DNA of 64,000 bases, from NCBI GenBank assembly GCA_035487155.1, contig DATHMK010000016.1, positions 1 to 64,000 of the forward strand, in the 5' to 3' direction. The notes below the pieces were generated by a model. The model saw only the letters and a program-made list of their open reading frames with translations, was not told the DNA's origin and made no database searches. The DNA comes from DAIDKA01 sp035487155 (GTDB lineage: Bacteria; Pseudomonadota; Gammaproteobacteria; Steroidobacterales; Steroidobacteraceae). The translations under genes and the position numbers were made by a program. Shown here piece by piece: positions 48,601 to 58,053 of the stretch. How positions within the stretch are numbered: position 1 is the stretch's first letter; each line of letters begins with the position of its first letter.

Positions 48601-49401
48601 GTGCAGCCACTTCTCAATATCGCCGTTCGTGCCGCCCGTCGCGCCGGCGAAATCATCGTCCGCAGCCTCAACCGGGCAGACACTCTCACCGTCACGGCCA
48701 AGGGACGCAATGATTTCGTGACCGAGGTGGACAAGGCCGCCGAGCGGGAGATCATCGCCACCATTCGCAAGTCCCACCCCGATCATGCCTTCCTGGCCGA
48801 GGAAGGTGGTGCCAGCGGCAACAGCGACACCCTCTGGATCATCGATCCGCTGGATGGCACTACCAATTTCCTGCACGGCAATCCCACCTTCGCCGTCTCG
48901 ATCGCCTGCCAGATACGCGGCCGCCTGGAGCATGCCGTGGTGTACGACCCCATGCGCCAGGAGATATTCAGCGCTTCGCGCGGCGGCGGTGCACATGTGG
49001 ACAATCATCGCCTGCGGGTCACCGCGCACCGCACTTTGGAGGGAGCGCTGATCGGCACCGGGTTTCCGTACCGGGAGAACACCCGCTACCTGGACGAATA
49101 CCTGAACATGATGAAGGCGGTGATACTGAACACCGCCGGCCTGCGCCGGCCCGGCGCCGCCGCACTGGATCTGGCCTATGTGGCCGCGGGGCGCCTGGAC
49201 GCATTCTGGGAGATCGGCCTGAGTCCCTGGGATACGGCCGCCGGGACGCTGCTGATCCAGGAGGCCGGTGGCCGCATCGGCACCTTGAGCGGCGGCGAAT
49301 ATACCCAGGGTGGCAATGTGCTGTGCGGAACGCCCAAGGTGTACGAGGCGATGGTGGAACTGCTGGCCCCGTTTCTGCCCGAAGGTCTGCGCGAGGGCTG
49401 A
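48601..49401 (+). CDS. suhB: Inositol-1-monophosphatase
   Basis: 266 residues from GTG 48601, which aligns with the E. coli start (VQPLLNIAVRAARRAG); an upstream frame to 48571 is unsupported. Metal and substrate residues: Glu67-Glu68, DPLDGTTNF (82-90), and WDTAAG. It dephosphorylates inositol phosphates and in E. coli also joins the rRNA antitermination complex. It is divergent from the TrmJ fusion, with 93 bases between start codons, as in enterobacteria. Confidence 0.95.
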   Translation: MQPLLNIAVRAARRAGEIIVRSLNRADTLTVTAKGRNDFVTEVDKAAEREIIATIRKSHPDHAFLAEEGGASGNSDTLWIIDPLDGTTNFLHGNPTFAVSIACQIRGRLEHAVVYDPMRQEIFSASRGGGAHVDNHRLRVTAHRTLEGALIGTGFPYRENTRYLDEYLNMMKAVILNTAGLRRPGAAALDLAYVAAGRLDAFWEIGLSPWDTAAGTLLIQEAGGRIGTLSGGEYTQGGNVLCGTPKVYEAMVELLAPFLPEGLREG

Positions 49402-49460
49402 TCACCCCGGGCTCCCGCCGCCTGTAGTACAGTCGGCCCAACATTAACGGGGGTCGCTTG

Positions 49461-50945
49461 ATGAGCAAACCGGGGATATTCGCCACCATTCCAGTGGCTG
49501 ATCTCGAGGCCGATGCCGCGCATGCCGCGCTCAACCGTTCCTTAGGCCCGGTCGCCCTCACCGCGCTGGGCATCGGCGGCATCATCGGCACCGGCATCTT
49601 CGTGTTGACCGGTATTGCGGCCGCCGAGCATGCCGGGCCCGCCGTGGTCCTGTCCTTCATCATTGCCGGGTTTGGCTGCATATTCGCAGGTCTTTGCTAC
49701 GCCGAGTTCGCCTCCATGGTCCCGGTCGCGGGCAGTGCCTACGCCTACAGCTATGCCACCCTGGGCGAGTTCACCGCCTGGTTTGTCGGCTGGAACCTGG
49801 TGCTCGAATACCTGTTCGCCGCCGCCACCGTGGCAGTGGGATGGTCGCGGTACTGCGTATCTCTGCTCAATTATTTCCATGTCAATTTTGTGCCCGCGGT
49901 GCTCTCGGCATCCCCGTGGAAGGTTGCAACCGATGGCGTGACCGTCCTCAAAAGTGGCGCGATGCTGAATGTGCCTGCCATCTTCGTCGCGCTGCTCGTC
50001 ACCTGGATCTGCTACATCGGCATCCGCCAGTCCGCATTCGTGAACACTCTGGTGGTGATCATCAAGGTGGCCATCGTGCTGGTGGTCATCGGCTTCGGCG
50101 CCTTCTACGTGAATCCGGCCAACTGGCATCCCTTCATCCCGCCCAACACCGGCACCTTCGGGGTCTACGGCTGGTCGGGGGTACTGCGCGCCGCGGGCGT
50201 CGTGTTCTTCGCCTACATCGGCTTTGATGCCGTGTCCACGGCCGCCCAGGAGGCCAAGAACCCGGCGCGCAATATGCCCATCGGCATCCTCGGCAGCCTG
50301 CTGATCTGCACGGTGCTGTATATCCTGATGTCCGCCGTGCTGACCGGCCTGCTGCCGTTCGCGCTGCTCAATGACGCAGCGCCGGTTGCCGTTGCCCTGG
50401 CCGCACATGCGCAATTGGCCTGGCTGGTCCCCTGGGTCACCATCGGCGCCCTCGCCGGTCTCACCTCGGTCATCCTGGTGATGATGCTCGCGCAGGCACG
50501 CATCTTCCTGGCCATGGCCCGGCATGGACTGCTTTGGCAGTTTTTCGGCAAGGTCCATCCGAAGTTCCGCACGCCGCATATTGCGACCTTGATCACCGGA
50601 CTATTTGCCGCAACTGTCGGCGGCTTGGTGCCGGTCGATATTCTCGGGGAGCTCGTCTCCATCGGCACCCTGTTCGCATTCATCGTGGTGTGCATCGGGG
50701 TGCTGGTGCTGCGCAAGACTCGCCCCGATCTGCCACGGCCGTTTCGCGTCAAGGCAGTGTGGTTCGTCGCCCCGGCGGGTGTTGTGATGTGCGCGCTGAT
50801 GATTGGCTTCCTGCCGGTGAGCACCTGGCTGCGGCTGGTGCTGTGGACGGCCATCGGGATCCTCATCTACTTCACCTACGGCTACCAGCACAGCCGGCTG
50901 CGGAACCGGGCTATTTCCGTGCCCGCTTCTGATTTGCCTGCATAA
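49461..50945 (+). CDS. APC-family amino acid permease
   Basis: 494 residues from ATG 49461 with GGGGG upstream. About 12-13 membrane helices. The N-terminal substrate motif GIGGIIGTGIFVLTG and the VFFAYIGFDAVSTAAQEAKNP segment are typical of the cationic-amino-acid-transporter (YfnA-like) branch. It is an inner-membrane importer or exchanger; substrate specificity cannot be read. It is convergent with terC, whose 3' end it overlaps by 35 bases. Confidence 0.9.
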   Translation: MSKPGIFATIPVADLEADAAHAALNRSLGPVALTALGIGGIIGTGIFVLTGIAAAEHAGPAVVLSFIIAGFGCIFAGLCYAEFASMVPVAGSAYAYSYATLGEFTAWFVGWNLVLEYLFAAATVAVGWSRYCVSLLNYFHVNFVPAVLSASPWKVATDGVTVLKSGAMLNVPAIFVALLVTWICYIGIRQSAFVNTLVVIIKVAIVLVVIGFGAFYVNPANWHPFIPPNTGTFGVYGWSGVLRAAGVVFFAYIGFDAVSTAAQEAKNPARNMPIGILGSLLICTVLYILMSAVLTGLLPFALLNDAAPVAVALAAHAQLAWLVPWVTIGALAGLTSVILVMMLAQARIFLAMARHGLLWQFFGKVHPKFRTPHIATLITGLFAATVGGLVPVDILGELVSIGTLFAFIVVCIGVLVLRKTRPDLPRPFRVKAVWFVAPAGVVMCALMIGFLPVSTWLRLVLWTAIGILIYFTYGYQHSRLRNRAISVPASDLPA

Positions 50946-51645
50946 GGGCGCGCATGCGCAGGTTGATGAGCTCGACAGCGGCGGCAAAGGCCATGGCGAA
51001 GTACAGATACTTCTTCGGCATCTCGAAGTGCAGTCCCTCGGCGACCAGCGTGGCGCCGATCAGGATCAGGAACGCCAGAGCCAGCATCTTCACCGTGGGG
51101 TGACGGTCGACGAAGTCGCCGATGGTGCCGGCCACCCACATCATCACCGCAATGGCCGCGATGATGGCGGCCACCATGATCGGAAAGTCCTTGGCCAGAC
51201 CCACCGCCACGAATACCGAATCCAGGGAAAATACGATATCGATGAGCGCGATCTGGATCACGGTCAGCACGAAGCCGGCCACCAGATGCGGCCGCTGGCC
51301 GCGCGCGGCGCCCTCCAGCGCATGGTGAATTTCGATGACGCTCTTGGCCAGCAGGAACAGGCCGCCGGCCAGCAGGATCAGGTCACGGCCCGACAGCCTC
51401 TGCGAGGCGATGTCCAGCAGCGGCCGTGTCAGATGCGTCAGCCAGACAATCGAATACAGCAGCGCGATGCGGGTGCACATCGCCAGCGCCAGGCCGCTGA
51501 TGCGGGCCGAGCGCTGCCGCGTGTGCGGCAGCCTCGCCACCATGATGCTGATGAAGATGATGTTGTCGACACTGAGTACGATCTCAAGGATCGCCAGCGT
51601 TGCAAACGCCAGCCACGCTTGTGGATCGGACAGCAGTGCCAGCAA
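50911..51645 (-). CDS. TerC-family integral membrane protein
   Basis: 244 residues from TTG 51645 with GGAGG seven bases upstream. Seven or eight helices with TerC-family acidic motifs within membrane segments: EIVLSVDNIIFISI and DIVFSLDSVFVAVGLA. Relatives (YgdQ, Alx, MeeY) handle manganese export. A Mn-related role is plausible but not shown. It lies 15 bases upstream of the secF stop region and overlaps the permease at its 3' end. Confidence 0.85.
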   Translation of the reverse strand: MLALLSDPQAWLAFATLAILEIVLSVDNIIFISIMVARLPHTRQRSARISGLALAMCTRIALLYSIVWLTHLTRPLLDIASQRLSGRDLILLAGGLFLLAKSVIEIHHALEGAARGQRPHLVAGFVLTVIQIALIDIVFSLDSVFVAVGLAKDFPIMVAAIIAAIAVMMWVAGTIGDFVDRHPTVKMLALAFLILIGATLVAEGLHFEMPKKYLYFAMAFAAAVELINLRMRALMQANQKRARK

Positions 51646-51660
51646 CTTCGTCCTCCGCGA

Positions 51661-52599
51661 TCAGGGCATGGCGTCGGCGGCAGTCTTCTTCATGGTGGGG
51701 AACAGATGCTCGGACGTCAGGCCGCAATCCAGGGCAATGGCGCTGGAAATATAGATCGATGAGTAGGTGCCGGCGAGAATGCCGATCAGCAGCGCCTCCG
51801 AGAACCCGCGCAGCGCCGGGCCGCCGATGAGCAGCAGCGCCACCACCACGATGGCCGTCACCACCTTGGTCATGATGGTTCGCGACAGGGTCTGGTTGAT
51901 CGACTGATCCAGCACCTGCGCCGAGGCCAGGCGCCGGTTGGCATGGAAGCGTTCACGGATACGGTCGAAGACCACGACGGTGTCGTTGAGCGAATAGCCG
52001 ATGACCGCGAGGATGGCGGCGACCGACGGCAGATCGAACTGCGTCTGCGTGAACGAGAAGATGCCCAGCACCAGAATCGGATCGTGCATCACGGCCAGGA
52101 TGGCGCCGAGCGACAGGCGCCAGGTGTGAAAGCGCAACGCGATATAGATCGAGATGAAGAACAGCGTGAAGAACAGTGCCAGCTCGGCACTGCGCCACAG
52201 TTCACCGCCGACCTGAGGGCCTACCACGTCCGGTGCCTGCACCTGCACTTGCGGATCCAAGCCCTGAAGCACTTTAGTCACCTGTGCGCGAATGGTCTGC
52301 GCATCCTGCTTCTCCCCCAGGGGCGGCAGCCGGATGGTAACGTCGCGGGAGGAGCCGAAGCTCTGCACCTGCGGGTCGTGATATCCCGCCTTGCTCATGG
52401 CGGTGCGCACGGCATCCACGTTGGCCGCGGTCGGAAAGGTCGCCGGGATGTTCACGCCACCGGTGAAATCGATGGCCAGGTTCAGTCCGCGCGTCAGCAG
52501 AAAGGCAATCGAGGCCACGACAAAGATCAGGGACAGCCCGTACCACACCTTGCGCGTGGCCATGAACGGGAAATTGGTCGGCTTATGAAAAAATTCCAC
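51661..52599 (-). CDS. secF: Protein-export membrane protein SecF
   Basis: 312 residues from GTG 52599, GAGGA seven bases upstream. Six helices with the RND-like core: RGLNLAIDFTGGVNI after helix 1, and AVIGYSLNDTVVVFDRIRE. With SecD it uses the proton gradient to pull translocating proteins across the inner membrane. It is 25 bases after secD. Confidence 0.97.
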   Translation of the reverse strand: MEFFHKPTNFPFMATRKVWYGLSLIFVVASIAFLLTRGLNLAIDFTGGVNIPATFPTAANVDAVRTAMSKAGYHDPQVQSFGSSRDVTIRLPPLGEKQDAQTIRAQVTKVLQGLDPQVQVQAPDVVGPQVGGELWRSAELALFFTLFFISIYIALRFHTWRLSLGAILAVMHDPILVLGIFSFTQTQFDLPSVAAILAVIGYSLNDTVVVFDRIRERFHANRRLASAQVLDQSINQTLSRTIMTKVVTAIVVVALLLIGGPALRGFSEALLIGILAGTYSSIYISSAIALDCGLTSEHLFPTMKKTAADAMP

Positions 52600-52624
52600 T
52601 GTAATTCCTCGCGACGACCCGTGC

Positions 52625-54499
52625 TCAGATGGGCAGGCGGGTCAGCTTGCGCCGTCCGCCGTACATGAGCGTGATCAAGGCACGGCTGCCCATTAACGAT
52701 GTAAACATCGAGGTGACGATACCCAGCGTCAGCACCACCGCAAAACCGCGGATTGCATCCGTTCCCAGTGCCCACAACACCACGCCGGCGATGAACGTCG
52801 TGACGTTGGAGTCCAGGATCGCCGAGAAGGCCTTCTCGAAGCCGGCACGGATGGCCGCCTGCGGTGACACGCCATTGCGCAGTTCCTCGCGGATGCGCTC
52901 GTAGATCAGCACGTTGGAGTCCACCGCGATACCCACGGTGAGGATGATGCCGGCGATACCCGGCAGCGACAGCACCGAACCCATCAATGACAGCAGCGCG
53001 GTCAGAACCACGACGTTCGCCAGCAACACGGCATCGGCCACCAAGCCGAACACCTTGTAGTAGAGGAACATGAACAGGAACACCGCGCCCATGCCGATCT
53101 CCAGCGCGTGAACGCCGCGATCGATGTTGTCCTGTCCCAGGCTCGGTCCGATGGTGCGTTCATCGACGGGGTAGATCGGCGTCGACAGCGAACCGGAACG
53201 GATCTCCAGCGCCAGGTCGCGGGACTCTCCGGAGGTCAGCCCGGAAATCCGGAAGGCATTGCCGAAAACGCCCTGGATGGTCGCGTCATTGATCACTTTT
53301 TCATCGGTGACATCACGGGTGACCTTCTGGCCGCCCACGTCGGTCGTTTCGCGGCGCTTCTCGATGTACACCACGGCCATGGGCCGGCCCAGATTGGCCT
53401 GGGTCACGGTCAGCATGCGATCGCCGGCGCGCGAGTCCAGCTTGATGTTCACGATGGGGCCGTCCTGGTCGGTGGCCGCAGTGGCGCTGGTCAGGTCGTT
53501 GCCGGTGGCGATGACTTCGCGCTTCAGCAGCAGCGGCTGACCCTGGCGGGTGTAGTACAGCTTGGTGCCCACCGGGGCGTTGCCATGCTGGGCGACTTCA
53601 TACGGGTCACCGTTGGGAGCATTCAGGCGAAACTCCAGAAACGCCACCTTACCCAGCAGGTCCTTGACGTCGGCGGGGTTCTGCACGCCCGGAAGCTGGA
53701 CATTGATGCGGTCCAAGCCCTGGCGGCGCACGATGGGCTCGGCGACGCCCAGCTCATTGACCCGGTTGCGAAGCGTGACCAGGTTCTGCTCGATGGCATA
53801 GTCCTGCCGATCACGGATTTCCTTGACCGTCAGTGTGCCCTGCAGGGCCGGCGCTCCGCCCACGGTCACCGCGCTGAAGGGCAGGTCCGGTAGCGCCTTC
53901 TCGGCCACCGCCTGGGCGGCGGACACGTTGGCGCCGGCCGGCAGCGTCAGGCGCAGACCATCCGTGGCATTGGCATTGCCGGTCGAAGCCACCGCGCTGA
54001 CTTCCCCGAAGGGGATGTTCGCCTGCGTCAAGGCACGGCGCAGGTCCTGGGCGTAGCTGTCCAGCAGCTGTGAAATCGAACTTTGGGTGTCCACCTGATA
54101 CAGCAGGTTCAATCCGCCGCGCAGATCCAGCCCCAACCGCATCGGCCGCAGACCCAGCGCACGCAGGGCGGCGGGCGCGCGCGAGGCGAAGGACAATGCC
54201 GTGATGTACTGGTCGGCAAATTTGGCATTGACGGCATCGCGCGCCTTGAACTGATCGGTGGTGTTGGCGAAGCGCACCATGACCGCGGTGCCATCCAGAT
54301 AGGCGGTCGTGTAAGCCAGATGCCCATCACTCAGGAACTGCCTGATGACCGGCACTGCCGTCGCCTGCATCGCATCCTTGTCCTTGCGCGCGATCTGCAG
54401 CGCCGGATCGTCACCGAAGACGTTGGGCAGCGCCAGGATGAATGACACCGCCAGCACCACCAGCACCAGGACATACTTCCAGCGCGGATACTCGAGCAT
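52625..54499 (-). CDS. secD: Protein-export membrane protein SecD
   Basis: 624 residues. N-terminal helix (YVLVLVVLAVSFILALPNVF), the large periplasmic P1 domain with GLDLRGGLNLLYQVD, and the five-helix core with TVGIAVDSNVLIYERIREEL, which holds the proton-relay Asp. The partner of SecF. It begins 3 bases after the yajC stop. Confidence 0.98.
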   Translation of the reverse strand: MLEYPRWKYVLVLVVLAVSFILALPNVFGDDPALQIARKDKDAMQATAVPVIRQFLSDGHLAYTTAYLDGTAVMVRFANTTDQFKARDAVNAKFADQYITALSFASRAPAALRALGLRPMRLGLDLRGGLNLLYQVDTQSSISQLLDSYAQDLRRALTQANIPFGEVSAVASTGNANATDGLRLTLPAGANVSAAQAVAEKALPDLPFSAVTVGGAPALQGTLTVKEIRDRQDYAIEQNLVTLRNRVNELGVAEPIVRRQGLDRINVQLPGVQNPADVKDLLGKVAFLEFRLNAPNGDPYEVAQHGNAPVGTKLYYTRQGQPLLLKREVIATGNDLTSATAATDQDGPIVNIKLDSRAGDRMLTVTQANLGRPMAVVYIEKRRETTDVGGQKVTRDVTDEKVINDATIQGVFGNAFRISGLTSGESRDLALEIRSGSLSTPIYPVDERTIGPSLGQDNIDRGVHALEIGMGAVFLFMFLYYKVFGLVADAVLLANVVVLTALLSLMGSVLSLPGIAGIILTVGIAVDSNVLIYERIREELRNGVSPQAAIRAGFEKAFSAILDSNVTTFIAGVVLWALGTDAIRGFAVVLTLGIVTSMFTSLMGSRALITLMYGGRRKLTRLPI

Positions 54500-54502
54500 T
54501 TT

Positions 54503-54832
54503 CTAAGCGCCCTTGAGGGTGCCCTTGGGCATCAGCGATGTGACCTGTCCCTTCTGCACCTTCAGGCGCACCCCGTCGGCCACTTCGATGGTCACGAAGG
54601 CATCGCCCACCTCGGTGATGCGGCCGAGAACACCGCCCGAGGTCACGACCTCATCACCGGAGGCGAGCTTGGAGATCATGTTCTGGTGATCCTTGGCCTT
54701 CTTCTGCTGCGGGCGGACCAGCAGGAAGTAAAAGATCCCGACGAACACCACCATCATGAGCGGGAAGGCGAGCGGATTGCTGGATGCGCCGCCGCCGGCC
54801 TGGGCCCAGGCCGCTGGAATCAATGAATTCAT
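54503..54832 (-). CDS. yajC: Sec translocon accessory subunit YajC
   Basis: 109 residues from ATG 54832, with AGGTG five bases upstream. One membrane helix (about 20-40, PLMMVVFVGIFYFLLVRPQQ), then a small beta domain with GDEVVTSGGVLGRITEVGDA. It associates with SecDF. First gene of yajC-secD-secF, set off from tgt by a terminator-like hairpin. Confidence 0.97.
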   Translation of the reverse strand: MNSLIPAAWAQAGGGASSNPLAFPLMMVVFVGIFYFLLVRPQQKKAKDHQNMISKLASGDEVVTSGGVLGRITEVGDAFVTIEVADGVRLKVQKGQVTSLMPKGTLKGA

Positions 54833-54865
54833 GCATGCACCTGACTTTTTCTAAGTCCTTATCCC

Positions 54866-54892
54866 AAAAGCCCCCCGGAAAGCCCGGGCGGC
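54866..54892 (-). terminator. Terminator-like hairpin between tgt and yajC
   Basis: On the minus strand nine-base arms (54892-54884 and 54878-54870) pair with one G-G mismatch around a five-base loop, followed by TTTT (54869-54866). It lies 13 bases after the tgt stop. It may attenuate read-through from queA-tgt into yajC-secDF. Confidence 0.5.
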
Positions 54893-54904
54893 GAGGGGGC
54901 GGCA

Positions 54905-56032
54905 TTATGCCACAGGGTCCGTCCGGGCCCGCCTGGGCGCTGGATAGGCGGCGGCAAAGGCCTGGAAAGTGCCCTCCTCCAGGGCCTGGCGAATGGAGCG
55001 CATGAGCTGCTGGTAAAAATACAGGTTGTGCAGGGTATTGAGCCGGCTGCCCAGGATCTCGTTGCAGCGGTCCAGGTGCCGCAGGTAGGAGCGGGAGTAG
55101 TGGGCGCAGGTGTAGCAGCCGCACAGCGGATCCACCGGCCCCAGGTCGCTGGCATGGCCGCTGTTGCGGATATTGATGACCCCGGCCTGGGTGAACAGGT
55201 GGCCGTTGCGGGCATGGCGCGTCGGGATCACGCAGTCAAACATGTCGATGCCGCGGGCCACCCCGGCGATGATGTCCTCCGGGAAGCCCACGCCCATCAG
55301 GTAGCGGGGCCGGTCCGCCGGCATGTGCGGCACCACCTCTTCCAGGATCCGCAGTCGTTCGGCTTCCGGTTCCCCGACCGCCAGCCCCCCCAGGGCAAAT
55401 CCTGGCCAATTGCGCTGCATCAAGGACTCCAGCGACGCCAGGCGCAGGCTCGTGTGCATGCCGCCCTGCACAATCCCGAACAGCCCCCCGGGGGGCGGGT
55501 CACGGTAGTAGTGGGCATGGCCCCGGGCGGCCCAGCGCATGGAGCGTTCCATCGATTCGCGCGCCTGGGCTTCGCTGGCCGGATAGGGCGTGCAGTCATC
55601 GAAGGCCATGGCGATGTCGGAGCGCAGCGTGCGCTGCATGTCCATGGAGCGCTCGGGAGTGAGCTCCACCTCGCTGCCATCGAGCGGTGACTGGAAGCGC
55701 ACCCCTTGCTCGCTGATCTTGCGCAGTTCCGCGAGACTGAAAACCTGAAAACCACCCGAGTCCGTGAGGATGGGGCGCTGCCAGTTCATGAAGCCGTGCA
55801 GACCGCCATGCGCCTCGATGATCTGCGGCCCCGGCCGCAACATGAGGTGGAAAGTGTTACCGAGCACGATCTGTGCGCCAAGATCCGCCAGTTCCTCGGG
55901 GGTCATCGCCTTGACGGTGCCATAGGTTCCAACCGGCATGAAGGCCGGGGTCTCCACCACCCCATGGGCCAGCCTCAGGCGACCACGCCGCGCGGCGCCA
56001 CTGGATCCGAGCACTTCAAAAGCCGGTTGCAT
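54905..56032 (-). CDS. tgt: tRNA-guanine transglycosylase
   Basis: 375 residues, standard length. The substrate loop GGFQVFSLAEL, base-exchange nucleophile Asp near DMFDCVIPTRHARNG, and zinc site CGCYTCAHYSR with the downstream His in LNTLHNLYFY are all present. It exchanges guanine-34 for preQ1 in Asn, Asp, His and Tyr tRNAs. queA is 6 bases upstream. Confidence 0.98.
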   Translation of the reverse strand: MQPAFEVLGSSGAARRGRLRLAHGVVETPAFMPVGTYGTVKAMTPEELADLGAQIVLGNTFHLMLRPGPQIIEAHGGLHGFMNWQRPILTDSGGFQVFSLAELRKISEQGVRFQSPLDGSEVELTPERSMDMQRTLRSDIAMAFDDCTPYPASEAQARESMERSMRWAARGHAHYYRDPPPGGLFGIVQGGMHTSLRLASLESLMQRNWPGFALGGLAVGEPEAERLRILEEVVPHMPADRPRYLMGVGFPEDIIAGVARGIDMFDCVIPTRHARNGHLFTQAGVINIRNSGHASDLGPVDPLCGCYTCAHYSRSYLRHLDRCNEILGSRLNTLHNLYFYQQLMRSIRQALEEGTFQAFAAAYPAPRRARTDPVA

Positions 56033-56038
56033 CGTCGC

Positions 56039-57049
56039 TTACGCCGCGGCGCCCGGGATAACCAGCATCGCATCGCCATAGCTGAAGAAGCGATAGCGCG
56101 CGCGCACCGCATGTTCATAGGCAGCCAGTACCCGTTCGCGCCCTGCCAGCGCGCACACCAGCATCAGCAGCGTCGATTCCGGCAGGTGAAAATTGGTGAG
56201 CAGGCCGTCAACAACCTCGAAGCGAAACCCCGGGCGGATGAACAGGCGCGTGTCGCCCACCCAGGGCGAGCCACCGGAGGCTTCCAGTGCCCGCACCACC
56301 GTTGTTCCCACGGCGATCACGCGGCCGCCGCGTGCGCGCGTCAGGGCAATGGCCTCGCAGGCCTGCTGCGCCACCACCACCCGCTCCTCGTGCAGCACAT
56401 GCCGCTGCAGGTCCGGATTGCGCACCGGCTGGAAGGTCCCCGCGCCGACATGCAAGGTGACGCAGGTGCGACGCACGCCCCGCGCCTCCAGTGCCGCCAC
56501 CAGTGCGGAATCGAAGTGCAGGCTGGCGGTGGGTGCGGCAACGGCCCCGGGATCGCGGGCGAAAATGCTCTGATACCGTTCGCGATCCTCGGCCACGGCG
56601 GCACGCTGGATATAGGGCGGCAGCGGCACGGCGCCATGGGCCTCGAAGAATTCCAGCGCGGTGCCCGGCGTGCGCACCTGCCACAGGTCCTGATGCTGTT
56701 CCAGGATCTGCACCTCCCCACCGGCGGTCGTGATCTGCACGCCGGGGCGAATGGGTTTGGCGGCGCGCAACTGCACCAGCGCGGTGCCGTCATCCAGGAT
56801 GCGCTCCAGGAAGATCTCCACCCGTCCGCCGGTTGGTTTGGTCCCCATGACGCGCGCGGCGATGACACGCGTGTCGTTGAAAACCAGCAGATCCCCCGCA
56901 TTGAGCAGCGCCGGCAAGTCCCTGATGGAGCGGTCCAGCGGGCCTGATTGCGGGTCCAGGACCAGCAAGCGGCTCGCTGAGCGCTCGGGAAGCGGAGCCT
57001 GCGCGATCAGTTCGGCAGGCAGTTCATAGGCAAAGTCGGATAACTCCAC
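56039..57049 (-). CDS. queA: S-adenosylmethionine:tRNA ribosyltransferase-isomerase
   Basis: 336 residues from GTG 57049. It opens MELSDFAYELPAELIAQAPL like other QueA proteins; RVEIFLERIL, THLHVGAGTFQPV-like (TLHVGAGTFQPV) and NFHLPESTLLMLV motifs follow. It converts preQ1 in tRNA to epoxyqueuosine using the ribosyl group of SAM. Operon with tgt. Confidence 0.98.
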   Translation of the reverse strand: MELSDFAYELPAELIAQAPLPERSASRLLVLDPQSGPLDRSIRDLPALLNAGDLLVFNDTRVIAARVMGTKPTGGRVEIFLERILDDGTALVQLRAAKPIRPGVQITTAGGEVQILEQHQDLWQVRTPGTALEFFEAHGAVPLPPYIQRAAVAEDRERYQSIFARDPGAVAAPTASLHFDSALVAALEARGVRRTCVTLHVGAGTFQPVRNPDLQRHVLHEERVVVAQQACEAIALTRARGGRVIAVGTTVVRALEASGGSPWVGDTRLFIRPGFRFEVVDGLLTNFHLPESTLLMLVCALAGRERVLAAYEHAVRARYRFFSYGDAMLVIPGAAA

Positions 57050-57061
57050 CGAGGCATGGTA

Positions 57062-58015
57062 TCAATCCTGATCGGTGGGCGGATGATCAACCGGCGGCCG
57101 CTCACCCGGTCCCGGACCCCGATCGCCGGGGCCGCGCGGCCCGCGCCGGCGTTCCGGCAGCGTCCCCTCCAGTTCCAAGGACTTCTTCTGACGCAGGATC
57201 TTCAGGTGGACTTTTTCGCCGGGCTGGTAGGAACGCAGGATCCGAGTGGCATGCGAGCCGTTCTCAGGAACCCGGCCGTCGATGCTCTGGATCACATCAC
57301 CATCCTGTAGCTTCAGGAAATCCCCCTCATGAGGCACGCGCACCACCAGCACGCCCTGGCTGGTACCGAAGTACTGACCCAGGGCGGGTGACAGATCCGC
57401 CAGCTCCATGCCCTCGAAGCTCGCGCCACCGCCGGGGCCGTTCCAGTTGAACTCCAGCTCCTGGCCGTTGAATGGCGGAATGAAGGCCGCGAAGCTGGCG
57501 CGCGGGGTCACCTGAAACTCCTTGACCTTGCCATCACGCAGTACTTTTAGGGTGACCTTGCTATCCGGCTTCACATTGCCCATGCGGTCTACCACCTCAC
57601 GCGGCGCATTCGGACCGGTCGTCGCCTCGCCGTTGATGGCCACTATGACATCGCCGGTGGCGACTCCAGCCTCGGCCGCGGGGCCTTCGGGACTGACCCC
57701 GATGACCGTGGCCCCCTGTTCCTTGGCGGACGGCTCGGTCTGCAACTGCAAGCCCAGTACCGCGCGCGCGCGCAGGCGCTGCATGCGCACTATCGCGGAC
57801 TGCCCCAGCTGTGATGACAGCTGCGCCACATCGCGCGCCGCCGCCTCCAGCTTCTGACGCGCCGCCGCCAGCTGCGCCTCCAGATCGGCACTGGGCGCAG
57901 TACTCGCCGCCGTGGCTGGCGCGGCGGCAGTGGCGGTGGCAGGAGCGGTATCGGCCGCCCGCGCGTTGGCGCCCACCAGCAACCCGGCTAGAACCAATGT
58001 TGAAAGCTTGGACAT
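57062..58015 (-). CDS. Periplasmic protein with two PDZ domains
   Basis: 317 residues from ATG 58015, with AAGGTG six bases upstream. A signal peptide (about 1-20, ending ANARA) is followed by an Ala/Thr-rich stretch and a coiled coil (about 45-80, LAAARQKLEAAARDVAQLSS). PDZ1 covers about 85-180 (GVSPEGPAAEAGVATGDVIV); PDZ2 about 215-290 (VPHEGDFLKLQDGDVIQSID). The tail is rich in Arg/Gly/Pro. No catalytic Ser-His-Asp protease domain is present. It is the third gene after an ECF sigma factor and its anti-sigma-like partner, so it may sense or present misfolded peptides in envelope stress; that is inference. Confidence 0.78.
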   Translation of the reverse strand: MSKLSTLVLAGLLVGANARAADTAPATATAAAPATAASTAPSADLEAQLAAARQKLEAAARDVAQLSSQLGQSAIVRMQRLRARAVLGLQLQTEPSAKEQGATVIGVSPEGPAAEAGVATGDVIVAINGEATTGPNAPREVVDRMGNVKPDSKVTLKVLRDGKVKEFQVTPRASFAAFIPPFNGQELEFNWNGPGGGASFEGMELADLSPALGQYFGTSQGVLVVRVPHEGDFLKLQDGDVIQSIDGRVPENGSHATRILRSYQPGEKVHLKILRQKKSLELEGTLPERRRGPRGPGDRGPGPGERPPVDHPPTDQD

Positions 58016-58053
58016 GATGTTCACCTTGCAATTTGCAGGCCGTAACTTGAGGT

